Numbered from the stretch's first letter, positions 18,590 to 27,813 are shown. The stretch is DNA of 64,000 nt from Pseudolysinimonas_A sp041984585 (GCA_041984585.1 JBHIXX010000012.1:1-64000); one strand, 5' to 3'. Notes: generated by a model from the letters alone, not told the origin. Translations and numbers: made by a program.

Positions 18590-20059
18590 ATGACCCCTTC
18601 CACGACCGCCACGGCCACCAAGCAGGTCGCGATCAACGACATCGGATCCGCTGACGACTTCCTGGCCGCGGTCGAGCAGACTCTCAAGTTCTTCAACGAC
18701 GGCGACCTCATCGAGGGCACCGTGGTGAAGATCGACCGCGACGAGGTGCTCCTCGACGTCGGCTACAAGACGGAGGGTGTCATCCCCTCCCGCGAGCTCT
18801 CCATCAAGCACGACGTCGACCCCAACGAGGTCGTCGAGGTCGGCGACACCGTCGAGGCCCTCGTTCTCCAGAAGGAGGACAAGGAGGGTCGGCTCATCCT
18901 GTCGAAGAAGCGCGCCCAGTACGAGCGCGCCTGGGGCGACGTGGAGAAGATCAAGGAGGACGACGGCGTCGTCACCGGTCAGGTGATCGAGGTCGTCAAG
19001 GGCGGTCTGATCGTCGACATCGGCCTCCGCGGCTTCCTGCCGGCCTCGCTCATCGAGCTGCGCCGCGTGCGCGACCTGACGCCGTACCTCGGCCAGGAGC
19101 TCGAGGCGAAGATCCTCGAGCTCGACAAGAACCGCAACAACGTCGTGCTCAGCCGCCGCGCGCTGCTCGAGCAGACCCAGAGCGAGACCCGCTCGACGTT
19201 CCTCAACGCCCTGCAGAAGGGCCAGGTCCGCAAGGGCGTCGTCTCGTCGATCGTCAACTTCGGCGCGTTCGTCGACCTCGGCGGCGTGGACGGCCTGGTG
19301 CACGTCTCCGAGCTGTCGTGGAAGCACATCGAGCACGCCAGCGAGGTCGTCGAGGTCGGCCAGGAGGTCACCGTCGAGATCCTCGAGGTCGACCTGGACC
19401 GCGAGCGCGTCTCGCTGTCGCTCAAGGCGACCCAGGAGGACCCGTGGCAGGCCTTCGCCCGCACCCACGCGATCGGCCAGATCGCGCCCGGGAAGGTCAC
19501 CAAGCTCGTCCCGTTCGGCGCGTTCGTGCGCGTCGCGGACGGCATCGAGGGCCTCGTGCACATCTCGGAGCTCTCGGGCCGCCACGTCGAGCTGGCGGAG
19601 CAGGTCGTGTCGGTCGGTGAGGACGTCTTCGTCAAGATCATCGACATCGACCTCGACCGTCGCCGCATCTCGCTGAGCCTCAAGCAGGCCAACGAGGCGG
19701 TCGACCCGAACAGCTCGGAGTTCGACTCCGGCCTCGCCGCGCTGTACGGCATGGTCACCGAGTACGACGAGCAGGGCAACTACAAGTTCCCGGAGGGCTT
19801 CGACCCGACCTCGGGCGAGTGGCTCGAGGGCTTCGAGGCCCAGCGCGACGCGTGGGAGCAGGAGTACGCGGCCGCGCAGGCCCGCTGGGAGCAGCACAAG
19901 GCCACCGTGCTCGCCGCCGAGGGGCGCGAGCGCGAGGTGCCGGAGGCTCCGGCGTCGGGCGGCGGCAGCTCGTTCTCGAGCGACAGCGCCGGCGGCGGCA
20001 CCCTCGCCGACGACGAGTCGCTCGCGGCGCTGCGCGAGAAGCTCACCAGCGGCAGCTGA
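18590..20059 (+). CDS. rpsA: 30S ribosomal protein S1
   Basis: Binds mRNA at the ribosome platform and helps initiation on leadered messages. The 489-residue product carries four S1 repeats, at about residues 36-105, 123-190, 207-276 and 293-362, each with the typical G-F-V...G-L/V-H-x-S pattern (KGVVSSIVNFGAFVDLGG; VKIIDIDLDRRRISLSLK). A low-complexity Gly/Ser tail follows. This is the four-domain actinobacterial form rather than the six-domain E. coli one. ATG 18590 is preceded by ggag (18576-18579). An abundant leaderless transcriptome (see promoters) means many messages here would not need S1. Confidence 0.97.
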   Translation: MTPSTTATATKQVAINDIGSADDFLAAVEQTLKFFNDGDLIEGTVVKIDRDEVLLDVGYKTEGVIPSRELSIKHDVDPNEVVEVGDTVEALVLQKEDKEGRLILSKKRAQYERAWGDVEKIKEDDGVVTGQVIEVVKGGLIVDIGLRGFLPASLIELRRVRDLTPYLGQELEAKILELDKNRNNVVLSRRALLEQTQSETRSTFLNALQKGQVRKGVVSSIVNFGAFVDLGGVDGLVHVSELSWKHIEHASEVVEVGQEVTVEILEVDLDRERVSLSLKATQEDPWQAFARTHAIGQIAPGKVTKLVPFGAFVRVADGIEGLVHISELSGRHVELAEQVVSVGEDVFVKIIDIDLDRRRISLSLKQANEAVDPNSSEFDSGLAALYGMVTEYDEQGNYKFPEGFDPTSGEWLEGFEAQRDAWEQEYAAAQARWEQHKATVLAAEGREREVPEAPASGGGSSFSSDSAGGGTLADDESLAALREKLTSGS

Positions 20060-20074
20060 CCCGCATCATCCGCG

Positions 20075-20110
20075 CGATGGGCGTCGATCCTCCGGGGTCG
20101 GCGCCCATCG
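20075..20110 (+). terminator. Intrinsic terminator of rpsA with a UNCG tetraloop
   Basis: A 16-bp stem forms with one wobble layer: CGATGGGCG (20075-20083) pairs with CGCCCATCG (20102-20110), and inside it CGATCC/GGGTCG pairs around the loop TCCG (20091-20094), closed by C-G. cUNCGg is an exceptionally stable tetraloop. The following gcgttt gives a short U tract. Confidence 0.75.
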
Positions 20111-20205
20111 GCGTTTCACGGCACGGATCCGGCCACGCTGCTCAGGCCCGGCCAGCGGCCGGGCTCAGGACGGGCGGCGGCGCTGAGGACGGCCGGTGGC
20201 GCGGC

Positions 20206-20841
20206 TCACGACGGCGGACGGCGCGGAGCCGTCGAGGGCGCGGGCGTCGGCACCGCGGGGGGCTGATCCCGGTGACGCCGGCGACGGCGGATGACGACGA
20301 AGCCGACCACCAGCCCGATGATCGCCACCACGACGAGCACGGGGATGAGCAGGGCCAGCGCGGCCAGCACGACGCTCGAGACGTCCTCGACGGTGCTCAG
20401 CACCGGGGCGGCGACGCCGGCGGTCATCGCGTTGGCGGCGGGCCGCACGGCCATCTTGCCGACGTGCACGGTGAGCGCGAGCACGACGCCGATCACCACC
20501 GGCACCCAGGCGTCGCTGCTGAAGAACGCGGCGGGATCGGTGACCAGCGCGGTCTCGGTGGCGGAGCCGGACCCGAACAGGATGCCGCCCGCGGTCGGCC
20601 GGACGATGGTCTGGATCCAGTCGTTGACGGTGTCGACGGCGGGGATCTTGTCGGCGACGATCTCGACCACCAGCAGAACGGCGAGGATGCCGAGCACCCA
20701 CTCGTTCTCGAGCCACGCCCAGGCGGGCGGCAGGTTGACGAAGTCGAGGAAACGGCTGGAGAGCCCGAGGATGAGCATCGGGATGTAGGCGTTGAGGCCG
20801 GCGGCCGTCGCGAGGCCCGCTCCGGTGAGGAACTCCAGCAT
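20206..20841 (-). CDS. DUF4126 membrane protein
   Basis: The 211-residue product begins with MLEFLTGAGLATAAGLNAYIP, typical of the DUF4126 family, and has about five hydrophobic helices with the conserved stretch EIVADKIPAVD (near residues 60-70) between them. An Arg/His-rich, proline-containing cytoplasmic tail ends the protein. The family is of unknown function, found in many actinobacteria. It converges with rpsA and diverges from coaE. Confidence 0.85.
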   Translation of the reverse strand: MLEFLTGAGLATAAGLNAYIPMLILGLSSRFLDFVNLPPAWAWLENEWVLGILAVLLVVEIVADKIPAVDTVNDWIQTIVRPTAGGILFGSGSATETALVTDPAAFFSSDAWVPVVIGVVLALTVHVGKMAVRPAANAMTAGVAAPVLSTVEDVSSVVLAALALLIPVLVVVAIIGLVVGFVVIRRRRRHRDQPPAVPTPAPSTAPRRPPS

Positions 20842-20847
20842 GCCGGG

Positions 20848-20853
20848 AGGCTA
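20848..20853 (-). promoter_or_regulatory. -10 element of the DUF4126 gene, leaderless start
   Basis: On the minus strand TAGCCT ends six bases before the ATG at 20841. Confidence 0.6.
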
Positions 20854-20931
20854 GCACCCGGGCACGTCGCAACCCGGGCCGTGCCGACGGCGGCGAACGC
20901 CTCCCGAGCGGGAGGGCGGCGGCGGCGCGGC

Positions 20932-20937
20932 TAGCAT
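20932..20937 (+). promoter_or_regulatory. -10 element of coaE, leaderless start
   Basis: TAGCAT ends six bases before the ATG at 20944; there is no Shine-Dalgarno sequence. Confidence 0.65.
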
Positions 20938-20943
20938 GGCCGC

Positions 20944-21558
20944 ATGCTGCTCGTCGCCGTGACCGGGGGGATCGCGTCCGGCAAGTCCGCCGTCGCCGCG
21001 CGCCTCGCCGAACACGGCGCGGTCGTCGTCGACGCCGACCAGGTGGCGCGCGACGTCGTCGCGCCGGGCGCCCCGGCGCTCGCCCGCATCGCCGAGGAGT
21101 TCGGCCCGGATGTGCTCACCTCCGACGGAGCGCTCGACCGCGCGCGGGTCGGCGAGATCGTGTTCGCCGACCCCGAGAAGCGCGCCGTGCTCAACGCGAT
21201 CACGCATCCGGCGGTGCTCGAGGAGTCGCACCGGCGCTTCCGCGCGGCCCGCGACGCCGACCCCGACGCGATCGTGGTCTACGACATCCCGCTGCTGGTC
21301 GAGGCGGGTCGGCACGAGGAGTTCGACGTCGTCGTCGCCGTCGAGGCGGGCATCGAGACCCGGATCGGGAGGATGACGACCCTGCGCGGCATGACCGCCG
21401 AGGAGGCGACGCGGCGCATCGCGGCGCAGGCGAGCGACGACGACCGGCGGGCGATCGCCGACGTCGTGATCGACGCGAACGGCACCCTGGACGGGACGCT
21501 CGCGCAGACGGATGCGCTGTGGGAGAACCTGCGGACGCGTGTCGGGAGCAGCGCCTAG
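20944..21558 (+). CDS. coaE: Dephospho-CoA kinase
   Basis: Phosphorylates the 3'-hydroxyl of dephospho-CoA, the final step of coenzyme A synthesis. The 204-residue product has the P-loop GGIASGKS (residues 8-15), the substrate motif DADQVARD (Asp31, Asp33) and the lid/hydrophobic motif VVYDIPLLVEAG. Length is normal for the short bacterial form; the extra C-terminal domain seen in mycobacterial CoaE is absent. The uvrB promoter overlaps its stop codon. Confidence 0.96.
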   Translation: MLLVAVTGGIASGKSAVAARLAEHGAVVVDADQVARDVVAPGAPALARIAEEFGPDVLTSDGALDRARVGEIVFADPEKRAVLNAITHPAVLEESHRRFRAARDADPDAIVVYDIPLLVEAGRHEEFDVVVAVEAGIETRIGRMTTLRGMTAEEATRRIAAQASDDDRRAIADVVIDANGTLDGTLAQTDALWENLRTRVGSSA

Positions 21559-21561
21559 CCT
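21556..21561 (+). promoter_or_regulatory. -10 element of uvrB, leaderless start
   Basis: TAGCCT uses the coaE stop codon TAG as its first three bases and ends six bases before the uvrB ATG at 21568. Confidence 0.65.
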
Positions 21562-21567
21562 GACACC

Positions 21568-23646
21568 ATGCTTCCCACCCGATCGGTGCGCCCCTTCGAG
21601 GTGGTCAGCGAGTACGCGCCCTCGGGCGACCAGCCGCAGGCGATCCGCGAGCTGGCCCAGCGCATCAACGCGGGTGAGACCGACGTCGTGCTGCTCGGAG
21701 CGACCGGAACCGGCAAGTCGGCGACGACCGCGTGGCTGGTCGAGCAGGTGCAGCGCCCGACGCTCGTCCTCGCGCACAACAAGACCCTCGCGGCGCAGCT
21801 CGCCAACGAGTTCCGCGAGCTGATGCCGAACAACGCGGTCGAGTACTTCGTGTCGTACTACGACTACTACCAGCCCGAGGCGTACGTGCCCCAGACGGAC
21901 ACCTTCATCGAGAAGGACTCGTCGATCAACGCGGAGGTGGAGCGGCTGCGGCACTCCACCACCAATTCGCTGCTCAGCCGGCGCGACGTGGTCGTCGTCT
22001 CCACCGTGTCGTGCATCTACGGTCTCGGCGCGGCGGAGGAGTACCTCGGGGCGATGACGCCGCTGCAGGTGGGGGAGCGCATCTCGCGCGACGCCCTCAT
22101 CCGGCGGTTCCTCAACATGCAGTACGACCGCAACGACGTCGACTTCTCGCGCGGCAAGTTCCGCGTCCGCGGCGACACGATCGAGATCATCCCCGTGTAC
22201 GAGGAGCACGCGGTGCGCATCGAGATGTTCGGCGACGAAATCGAGGCGCTCTACTCGCTGCACCCGCTCACCGGCGAGGTGCTGCGCACGATGGATGCCG
22301 TCTCGGTGTTCCCGGCGACGCACTACGCGGCGAGCCCCGAGTCGATGCAGCGCGCGATCCGTTCGATCAAGGCGGAGCTGGCCGAGCGGCTGCCCGAGCT
22401 GGAGAAGCAGGGGAAGCTGCTCGAGGCGCAGCGACTGCGGATGCGCACGTCGTTCGACCTGGAGATGATGGAGCAGATCGGGTTCTGCAACGGCATCGAG
22501 AACTACTCCCGGCACATCGACGGCCGCGCCCCGGGCGAGCCGCCGAACACGCTGCTCGACTACTTCCCCGACGACTTCCTCATCGTCATCGACGAGTCGC
22601 ACGTGACGGTGCCGCAGATCGGCGCGATGTACGAGGGCGACGCGAGCCGCAAGCGCACGCTGGTCGAGCACGGCTTCCGGCTGCCGAGCGCGCTCGACAA
22701 CCGGCCGCTGACCTGGGAGGAGTTCCTCGAGCGGGTCGGCCAGAAGGTCTATCTGTCGGCGACCCCCGGCAAGTACGAGCTGGGCATGTCGGACGGGGTC
22801 GTCGAGCAGATCATCCGGCCCACCGGTCTCGTCGATCCGGAGATCGTCGTCAAGCCGAGCAAGGGGCAGATCGACGACCTGCTCGAGCAGATCCGGCTGC
22901 GCGTGGAGCGCGACGAGCGCGTGCTGGTCACCACCCTGACCAAGAAGATGGCGGAGGAGCTGACCGCGTTCCTCGCCGAGCACGGCGTGAACGTGCGCTA
23001 CCTGCACTCGGATGTCGACACCCTGCGCCGCGTGGAGCTGCTCACCGAGCTGCGCGCCGGCGTCTACGACGTGCTCGTCGGCATCAACCTGCTGCGCGAG
23101 GGTCTCGACCTGCCCGAGGTGTCGCTGGTCGCGATCCTCGACGCCGACAAGGAGGGGTTCCTACGCTCGGGAACGTCCCTCATCCAGACCATCGGCCGCG
23201 CGGCGCGCAACGTCAACGGCGAGGTGCACATGTACGCCGACCAGATGACCGACGGGATGCGGAACGCGATCGAGGAGACCACGCGCCGCCGCGAGAAGCA
23301 GGTCGCCTACAACGCCGAGCACGGCATCGACCCGCAGCCGCTGCGCAAGCGCATCGCCGACATCACCGAGGTGCTCGCCCGCGAGGGGGCCGACACCGCG
23401 AAGCTGCTCGCCGGCCGCTCGACCCCCGACGGCTCGCGGCGTCGCTCGGCCACCCCGAACCTGCGCCGTGAGGGCGTGGGTGCCCAGGGCGCGGCCGAGC
23501 TGGAGTCGGTGATCGCCGACCTGAACCGCCAGATGCTCGATGCGGCCGCGGAGCTGAAGTTCGAGCTCGCGGCGCGGCTGCGCGACGAGCTGGGGGATCT
23601 GAAGAAGGAACTCCGCTCCATGGAGGCCGCCGGTCACGTGCGCTGA
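21568..23646 (+). CDS. uvrB: Excinuclease ABC subunit B
   Basis: Damage-verifying helicase-like subunit of nucleotide excision repair. The 692-residue product has Walker A GATGTGKS with Lys50, the DNA-strand-clamping beta-hairpin region YYDYYQPEAYVP (near residues 97-108), the DEAD-like box DESHVT, helicase motifs QTIGRAARN and the C-terminal UvrB/UvrC coiled-coil motif (LNRQMLDAAAELKFELAARLRDE region, residues 650-675). Partner genes uvrA and uvrC lie 4 kb downstream, separated by an unrelated methyltransferase/glycosyltransferase pair and a reductase gene. Confidence 0.98.
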   Translation: MLPTRSVRPFEVVSEYAPSGDQPQAIRELAQRINAGETDVVLLGATGTGKSATTAWLVEQVQRPTLVLAHNKTLAAQLANEFRELMPNNAVEYFVSYYDYYQPEAYVPQTDTFIEKDSSINAEVERLRHSTTNSLLSRRDVVVVSTVSCIYGLGAAEEYLGAMTPLQVGERISRDALIRRFLNMQYDRNDVDFSRGKFRVRGDTIEIIPVYEEHAVRIEMFGDEIEALYSLHPLTGEVLRTMDAVSVFPATHYAASPESMQRAIRSIKAELAERLPELEKQGKLLEAQRLRMRTSFDLEMMEQIGFCNGIENYSRHIDGRAPGEPPNTLLDYFPDDFLIVIDESHVTVPQIGAMYEGDASRKRTLVEHGFRLPSALDNRPLTWEEFLERVGQKVYLSATPGKYELGMSDGVVEQIIRPTGLVDPEIVVKPSKGQIDDLLEQIRLRVERDERVLVTTLTKKMAEELTAFLAEHGVNVRYLHSDVDTLRRVELLTELRAGVYDVLVGINLLREGLDLPEVSLVAILDADKEGFLRSGTSLIQTIGRAARNVNGEVHMYADQMTDGMRNAIEETTRRREKQVAYNAEHGIDPQPLRKRIADITEVLAREGADTAKLLAGRSTPDGSRRRSATPNLRREGVGAQGAAELESVIADLNRQMLDAAAELKFELAARLRDELGDLKKELRSMEAAGHVR

Positions 23647-23656
23647 GCGAGGCCTC

Positions 23657-23662
23657 TAGAGT
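23657..23662 (+). promoter_or_regulatory. -10 element of the methyltransferase/glycosyltransferase pair
   Basis: TAGAGT lies just after the uvrB stop. It predicts a start near 23669 and a leader of about 65 bases that ends with a ggaggg ribosome site, so this pair is a leadered unit. Confidence 0.45.
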
Positions 23663-23732
23663 CGTAGCGAGCCCGTGTCGGGATCCTCACCGGGTTCGAC
23701 GCCGACGGGGCGAGGTGGCCTCGGAGGGATCA

Positions 23733-26177
23733 GTGACGCGGCTGGAGTGGATGGCGCGGTCGGTCGCGCTCGAGTGCCGCGTCTGCGGGTACTCGGGACG
23801 GGGCACCGACGAGCTGGGCTTCGACACGGAGTCCGGCCCGGCGACGGCGACGCGCTGCCCGGACTGCGGGTCGCTCCAGCTGCTCGACGAGATCCTCGCG
23901 TCGACGCCGGACGACGCCTCGGTGGACGACTACCTGTGGAGCGGAGCCGGGGTGGGCGAGTTCGCGGACCTCATCGCGTGCCTTCCCGCTCGTCCGGGTG
24001 CACGCATGCTCGACGTGGGCTGCGGGTACGGACTCGCTCTCGACTACGCCCGCTGGGCGCGCGGGTGGAGCGTGCGCGGCGTCGATCCGTCGTATGCCGC
24101 CGTGCGGGGGGCGCGCGAACTCGGGGTCGACATCCATCACGGCCCGCTCACGCCCGACCTCGACCTGGGCGATCCCTTCGACGTGGTGTTCTGCAGTGAG
24201 GTGCTCGAGCACGTCACCGATCCGTCCGCCCTCCTGGCCCAGTTGCGGGCGAGGGTCCGCGACGACGGAATCCTGGTCCTGACCACGCCGGACGCCGCCG
24301 TCGTGAACCCCGACAGCCCCGACGGCGACGTCGTGTCGGCGCTCAGCCCGGGGTACCACGTCGTGCTCCCGAGTCGTTCGGGGCTGGACGGGCTGCTGCG
24401 ACGCGCGGGGTTCGAGTCCGTGCGGCTCGGTCGCTCGCGCGTGTCGCATCTGGTGGTCGCACGGCCGAGCCCGGGCGACCTGCCCGCGCTGTCGGATCCC
24501 GGGCCGGACCTCAGGCTCGACGCGTACTTCACCGAGCGCGGTCGCGCGCTCGCGGGCTCGGTCCCGGGACTTGCCATGGCGGTCCGCGCCCTTCGGCAGC
24601 TGGTGGCCGAAGGGCGATTCCGGGAGGCGCGGCGGGCGGAACGATCGGTCCGGCGCGGGATGGACCAGGTGTTCGGCGCCGACGTGCGCCGTCCGGGTAC
24701 CGCGCACTGGCCGGCGGCTCTGGCGGGGGCGCCGTTCGCGCTGGGGATGATGGAGCTGCTCGACGGGAGCGCCGAGGCCGCACTCGGACGATTCGACGAG
24801 GCCATCGCGGCCGGTCGGGCCGCCGACGGGGGCCCCGTGCGCGCCGACGACCGCCCCGTGGATTCGGACCTCGCGGATGTCGCGCTTCAGTCCCGCTACC
24901 ACCGGCTGCTCGCGCTGGCACGGGTCCGACCCGACGCGACGGCCCGGGACTGCGCCGAGTTCCTGACCGATGCGCAGGCGGAGGGGGTCGCGCCGACACG
25001 CCGACGCGTCTGGGCGCTCCGTGTCTTCGTCGAGCTCGCCGCGCGCGGCGCGCACGACGCGGCGCGCCCGCTCGTCCCGGAGGTCGAGCGGATCCTCGAC
25101 GCGACGGTCGGCGACGACGACGGCGAGCTCGGACGTGCGCGCGCCGACGCCGCGATCTGCCTGCGGGCGATGGGCCTGCTGGCGGACGACGAGCCGGCGG
25201 TCGAGACGGAGCTCGACCTCGGTCTCGACTCCTACTGGTGCGACTCCGACGGCACGTTCCTGGCCGGCTGGGTGCACCGCGGGGGCGACCCGGGGACGGC
25301 TCTCGCGGTGCGGATGCACGGCCGTGAGACGCCGGCACGGCGCACCCGTCGTGACGACCTGGCCGCGCGCTGGCCCGATGCGCCCGATGTGGCCGACAGC
25401 GGCTTCGAGGTGCTCCTCCCGGGTCCGCCGGTGCGCGATGTCGAGGTGCGGCTGACCACGAGCGAGGGACGCCTCGCGCACCGCCTGCGTCTCCCCGCCT
25501 CGCGGCGTCCCGAGAGCGTCCCCGATGACGACGACCTGCAGCCGGTGCGGACCGCGGTGGCCGCGGCGCCGGAGGGCCCCGTCCTCCTGCTCGGCGCTCG
25601 CCGTTCGGGGACCGACATCCATCCCGGTGTGCGCGACCTGATCGGAGACCGGGAGGTGGTCGGACTCGACATCCACCCCGGAAACGGTGTGGACATCGTC
25701 GCCGACGCGCACCGCCTCAGCGAGGTCCTCGACCGCGGGGCGTTCCCAGTCGTCGTGTCGGCGAGCCTGCTCGAGCACGTCGCGCAGCCGTGGACGGTCT
25801 GTCGCGAGGTCGTCGACGTGCTGCCCGTCGGCGGGGTCGCGGTGCATCAGGTCCCCTGGGTGTGGCCGACCCACTCGTCGCCCAACGATTTCTGGCGCAT
25901 CTCGCCCGAGGGGCTCCGCGAACTGCATCCCGCGGAGTTCGGGGTGGACGTCGTGGCGGCGGGTCGGCACAGCCCGGCCGCGGTCGTGCCCCTGGGCGAC
26001 TGGCGCGGTCACCACGGCGCGATGCCCACTCTCGCCTCGGGCGCGTTCTCGTGGATCGTCGTGCGCAGGGTGGGGGATGCCGCCGTCGACGTGACGTGGC
26101 CCTACGATCCGGAGTCGGGTCGTGAGACGGCGGAGCGCTACCCCCTCGACGGCATCATCCCGGAGGCGAAGGAATGA
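23733..26177 (+). CDS. Two-domain SAM methyltransferase with zinc ribbon and GW module
   Basis: The 814-residue product is a mosaic. Residues 15-45 hold a zinc ribbon (CRVC and CPDC at 15, 18, 42, 45). A class I SAM methyltransferase follows, with motif I MLDVGCGYG at 92-100 and the post-motif FCSEVLEHV. A helical repeat-like stretch spans about 270-490. A module around Trp513 (LAGWVHRGG, then VRMHGRETPARRTRRDDLA and GFEVLLPG) resembles the beta-sandwich segments attached to polysaccharide glycosyltransferases. A second methyltransferase-like domain (about 620-790; VVGLDIHPG at Asp646, SASLLEHV) ends it. I chose GTG 23733 because ggaggg stands five bases before it. Its stop overlaps the next start (ATGA). 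Modification of a surface glycan is inferred from the architecture and partner; acceptor and linkage are unknown. Confidence 0.75.
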   Translation: MTRLEWMARSVALECRVCGYSGRGTDELGFDTESGPATATRCPDCGSLQLLDEILASTPDDASVDDYLWSGAGVGEFADLIACLPARPGARMLDVGCGYGLALDYARWARGWSVRGVDPSYAAVRGARELGVDIHHGPLTPDLDLGDPFDVVFCSEVLEHVTDPSALLAQLRARVRDDGILVLTTPDAAVVNPDSPDGDVVSALSPGYHVVLPSRSGLDGLLRRAGFESVRLGRSRVSHLVVARPSPGDLPALSDPGPDLRLDAYFTERGRALAGSVPGLAMAVRALRQLVAEGRFREARRAERSVRRGMDQVFGADVRRPGTAHWPAALAGAPFALGMMELLDGSAEAALGRFDEAIAAGRAADGGPVRADDRPVDSDLADVALQSRYHRLLALARVRPDATARDCAEFLTDAQAEGVAPTRRRVWALRVFVELAARGAHDAARPLVPEVERILDATVGDDDGELGRARADAAICLRAMGLLADDEPAVETELDLGLDSYWCDSDGTFLAGWVHRGGDPGTALAVRMHGRETPARRTRRDDLAARWPDAPDVADSGFEVLLPGPPVRDVEVRLTTSEGRLAHRLRLPASRRPESVPDDDDLQPVRTAVAAAPEGPVLLLGARRSGTDIHPGVRDLIGDREVVGLDIHPGNGVDIVADAHRLSEVLDRGAFPVVVSASLLEHVAQPWTVCREVVDVLPVGGVAVHQVPWVWPTHSSPNDFWRISPEGLRELHPAEFGVDVVAAGRHSPAAVVPLGDWRGHHGAMPTLASGAFSWIVVRRVGDAAVDVTWPYDPESGRETAERYPLDGIIPEAKE

Positions 26178-27211
26178 CCGACCTGCCCTCGGTGACCGTC
26201 ATCATCCCGGTGTACAACGGCGCCGCCCACATCCGTCGCGCGCTCGACTCAGTGGCCCGTCAGACGGTTCCACCCCTCGAGGTCATCGTGATCGACGACG
26301 GGTCGACCGACGACTCGGCATCGGCCATCTCGGAGGCCGCCGCCGCGGCGCCCCGCGTCGACGTCCGAGTGATGTCGCAGCCGAACGCCGGGCAGTCGCA
26401 TGCGCGCAACCGTGCCGCCCGCGAGGCGCGCGGGGATCTCCTCGCGTTCCTCGACCAGGACGATCTCTGGCATCCCGCGCACATCGCCGTGCTCGCTGAG
26501 GCGTTCGTCGACGCGCCCGGGCTGGGGTTCTGCTACGGGGACTTCGACGAGATCGACGGGGACGGCCACGTCGTCGCGCGACGCTACATCCGGGCGCACG
26601 GAGTGGAGCACCCGCGGTCGACGGTCGTCGAGTGGATCGAGTCCGACACGATGGTGATCCCCACCGCGACGGTCGTCCGTCGGTCCGCGTACCTCGAGGT
26701 CGGCGGATTCGATCCCGAGCTGATCGGGTACGAAGACGACGATCTCTGGATCCGGCTGTTCCGTGCCGGCTGGGACGGCCGGTTCGTCGAGGAGTCGGTG
26801 GCGATGTTCCGGGTGCACGCCGAGAGCTCCTCGCGTCGCTCGACGTTCCGGGAGAGCCGGGTGCGCTTCTTCCGCAAGACGGCGGAGGCGCTCCCCGACG
26901 ACCCGGGCCTGGCACGCTACTACGCGTCGGACATCCTGCTGCCGCGTATGGTGCGTTCGGCGCTGGGGGAGTACCTGGCGGCGCTCCGCCGCGGCGCCGA
27001 CGACGAGGCGCGGCAGGTGGCGTCGACGATCGACGAACTGTTCCGCGGACGGCGCTCGCGCATCCTGCGGAGGCGCGAGCGGTGGGCCCTCCACCACCCC
27101 GCGCTCGTGCGACGGGGCCTGCGCATCCGGCGGATGTTCCGCACGTCGCCCGGGGAGCGGTTGAGCCCAGCCCGTCGGCTGCGTGAGGGCTACCACGAGT
27201 GGACCGACTGA
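26174..27211 (+). CDS. Family 2 glycosyltransferase
   Basis: The 345-residue product has a GT-A fold: VTVIIPVYNG at residues 7-16, nucleotide-binding DDGS at 41-44, the metal-binding DQDD at 94-97 and the catalytic-base region YEDDDLW at 186-192. The C-terminal 90 residues are basic and helical, without a transmembrane segment, so it should be peripheral at the inner membrane face. It is translationally coupled to the methyltransferase gene. The donor sugar cannot be read from sequence. Together the two could extend and methylate a cell-surface glycan. Confidence 0.9.
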   Translation: MTDLPSVTVIIPVYNGAAHIRRALDSVARQTVPPLEVIVIDDGSTDDSASAISEAAAAAPRVDVRVMSQPNAGQSHARNRAAREARGDLLAFLDQDDLWHPAHIAVLAEAFVDAPGLGFCYGDFDEIDGDGHVVARRYIRAHGVEHPRSTVVEWIESDTMVIPTATVVRRSAYLEVGGFDPELIGYEDDDLWIRLFRAGWDGRFVEESVAMFRVHAESSSRRSTFRESRVRFFRKTAEALPDDPGLARYYASDILLPRMVRSALGEYLAALRRGADDEARQVASTIDELFRGRRSRILRRRERWALHHPALVRRGLRIRRMFRTSPGERLSPARRLREGYHEWTD

Positions 27212-27294
27212 GCCGCCAGTCACGTCCGCTGAGCGGTCGCCGGTACCGCCGGCACGGTAGGCCATTCGACCTGGGCCGCCACCCGGCGGGGCCG

Positions 27295-27300
27295 TAGCGT
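27295..27300 (+). promoter_or_regulatory. -10 element of the reductase gene, leaderless start
   Basis: TAGCGT ends six bases before the ATG at 27307. A ggag sits only two bases from the start, too close to work as a ribosome site. Confidence 0.55.
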
Positions 27301-27306
27301 GGAGCC

Positions 27307-27813
27307 ATGGCCGGTCCCACGAACCCGCTCGCCCGCCTGCTGCTGAGGGCTCCGATCGGGCTGTTCCGCATCCGGATGGGATGGCTGTTCGGCGGGCGAC
27401 TGCTGCTGCTCGAGACGGTCGGCCGGAAATCCGGTTCGACGCGGCGGACCGTGATCGAGGTCGCCAAGGCCGACCGCGACTCCGACGAGTACTGGGTGGT
27501 CGCCGGGTGGGGGCGCTCGTCGGACTGGTACCGCAACGCGCTGGCCCATCCGCCCCGACTCATCGACACAGGGCTCCGGCGGCTGCGCGACCCCCGGGTG
27601 CACGAGCTGGACCCGGCCGAGCGGTTGGACCTGCTGCGCGAGTACCAGGCGGCGAACCCGCGGATCGCCAAGGTGCTCGGCGAGCGCCTGCTCGGCGCCG
27701 AGTTCGTCGACGACGAGGGCGCTCTCGCGCGGCTCGCGGATGCGGTCGGCGCGCTGCGTTTCTCGCCGGCGTCGGGGCCGGTTGGTCGGCGGACGGTTCG
27801 GCGTTCGCCCTGA
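27307..27813 (+). CDS. Deazaflavin-dependent nitroreductase-family protein (Ddn-like)
   Basis: Small split-beta-barrel protein of the group that uses cofactor F420H2 or related deazaflavins to reduce quinones, nitro compounds or unknown substrates. The 168-residue product has the family signatures GRKSGSTRRTVIEV (residues 39-52) and VVAGWGRSSDWYRNALAHP (64-82). In Ddn-type proteins these bind the phosphate tail and the deazaflavin. Whether this organism makes F420 cannot be told here; some members bind heme or other flavins. It stands alone between the glycosyltransferase gene and uvrA. Confidence 0.85.
   Translation: MAGPTNPLARLLLRAPIGLFRIRMGWLFGGRLLLLETVGRKSGSTRRTVIEVAKADRDSDEYWVVAGWGRSSDWYRNALAHPPRLIDTGLRRLRDPRVHELDPAERLDLLREYQAANPRIAKVLGERLLGAEFVDDEGALARLADAVGALRFSPASGPVGRRTVRRSP

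Noticed and set aside
20206..20290. Additional plus-strand gene after rpsA
   Set aside because: The open frame there is a Gly/Arg-rich extension antisense to the DUF4126 gene, past a strong terminator.
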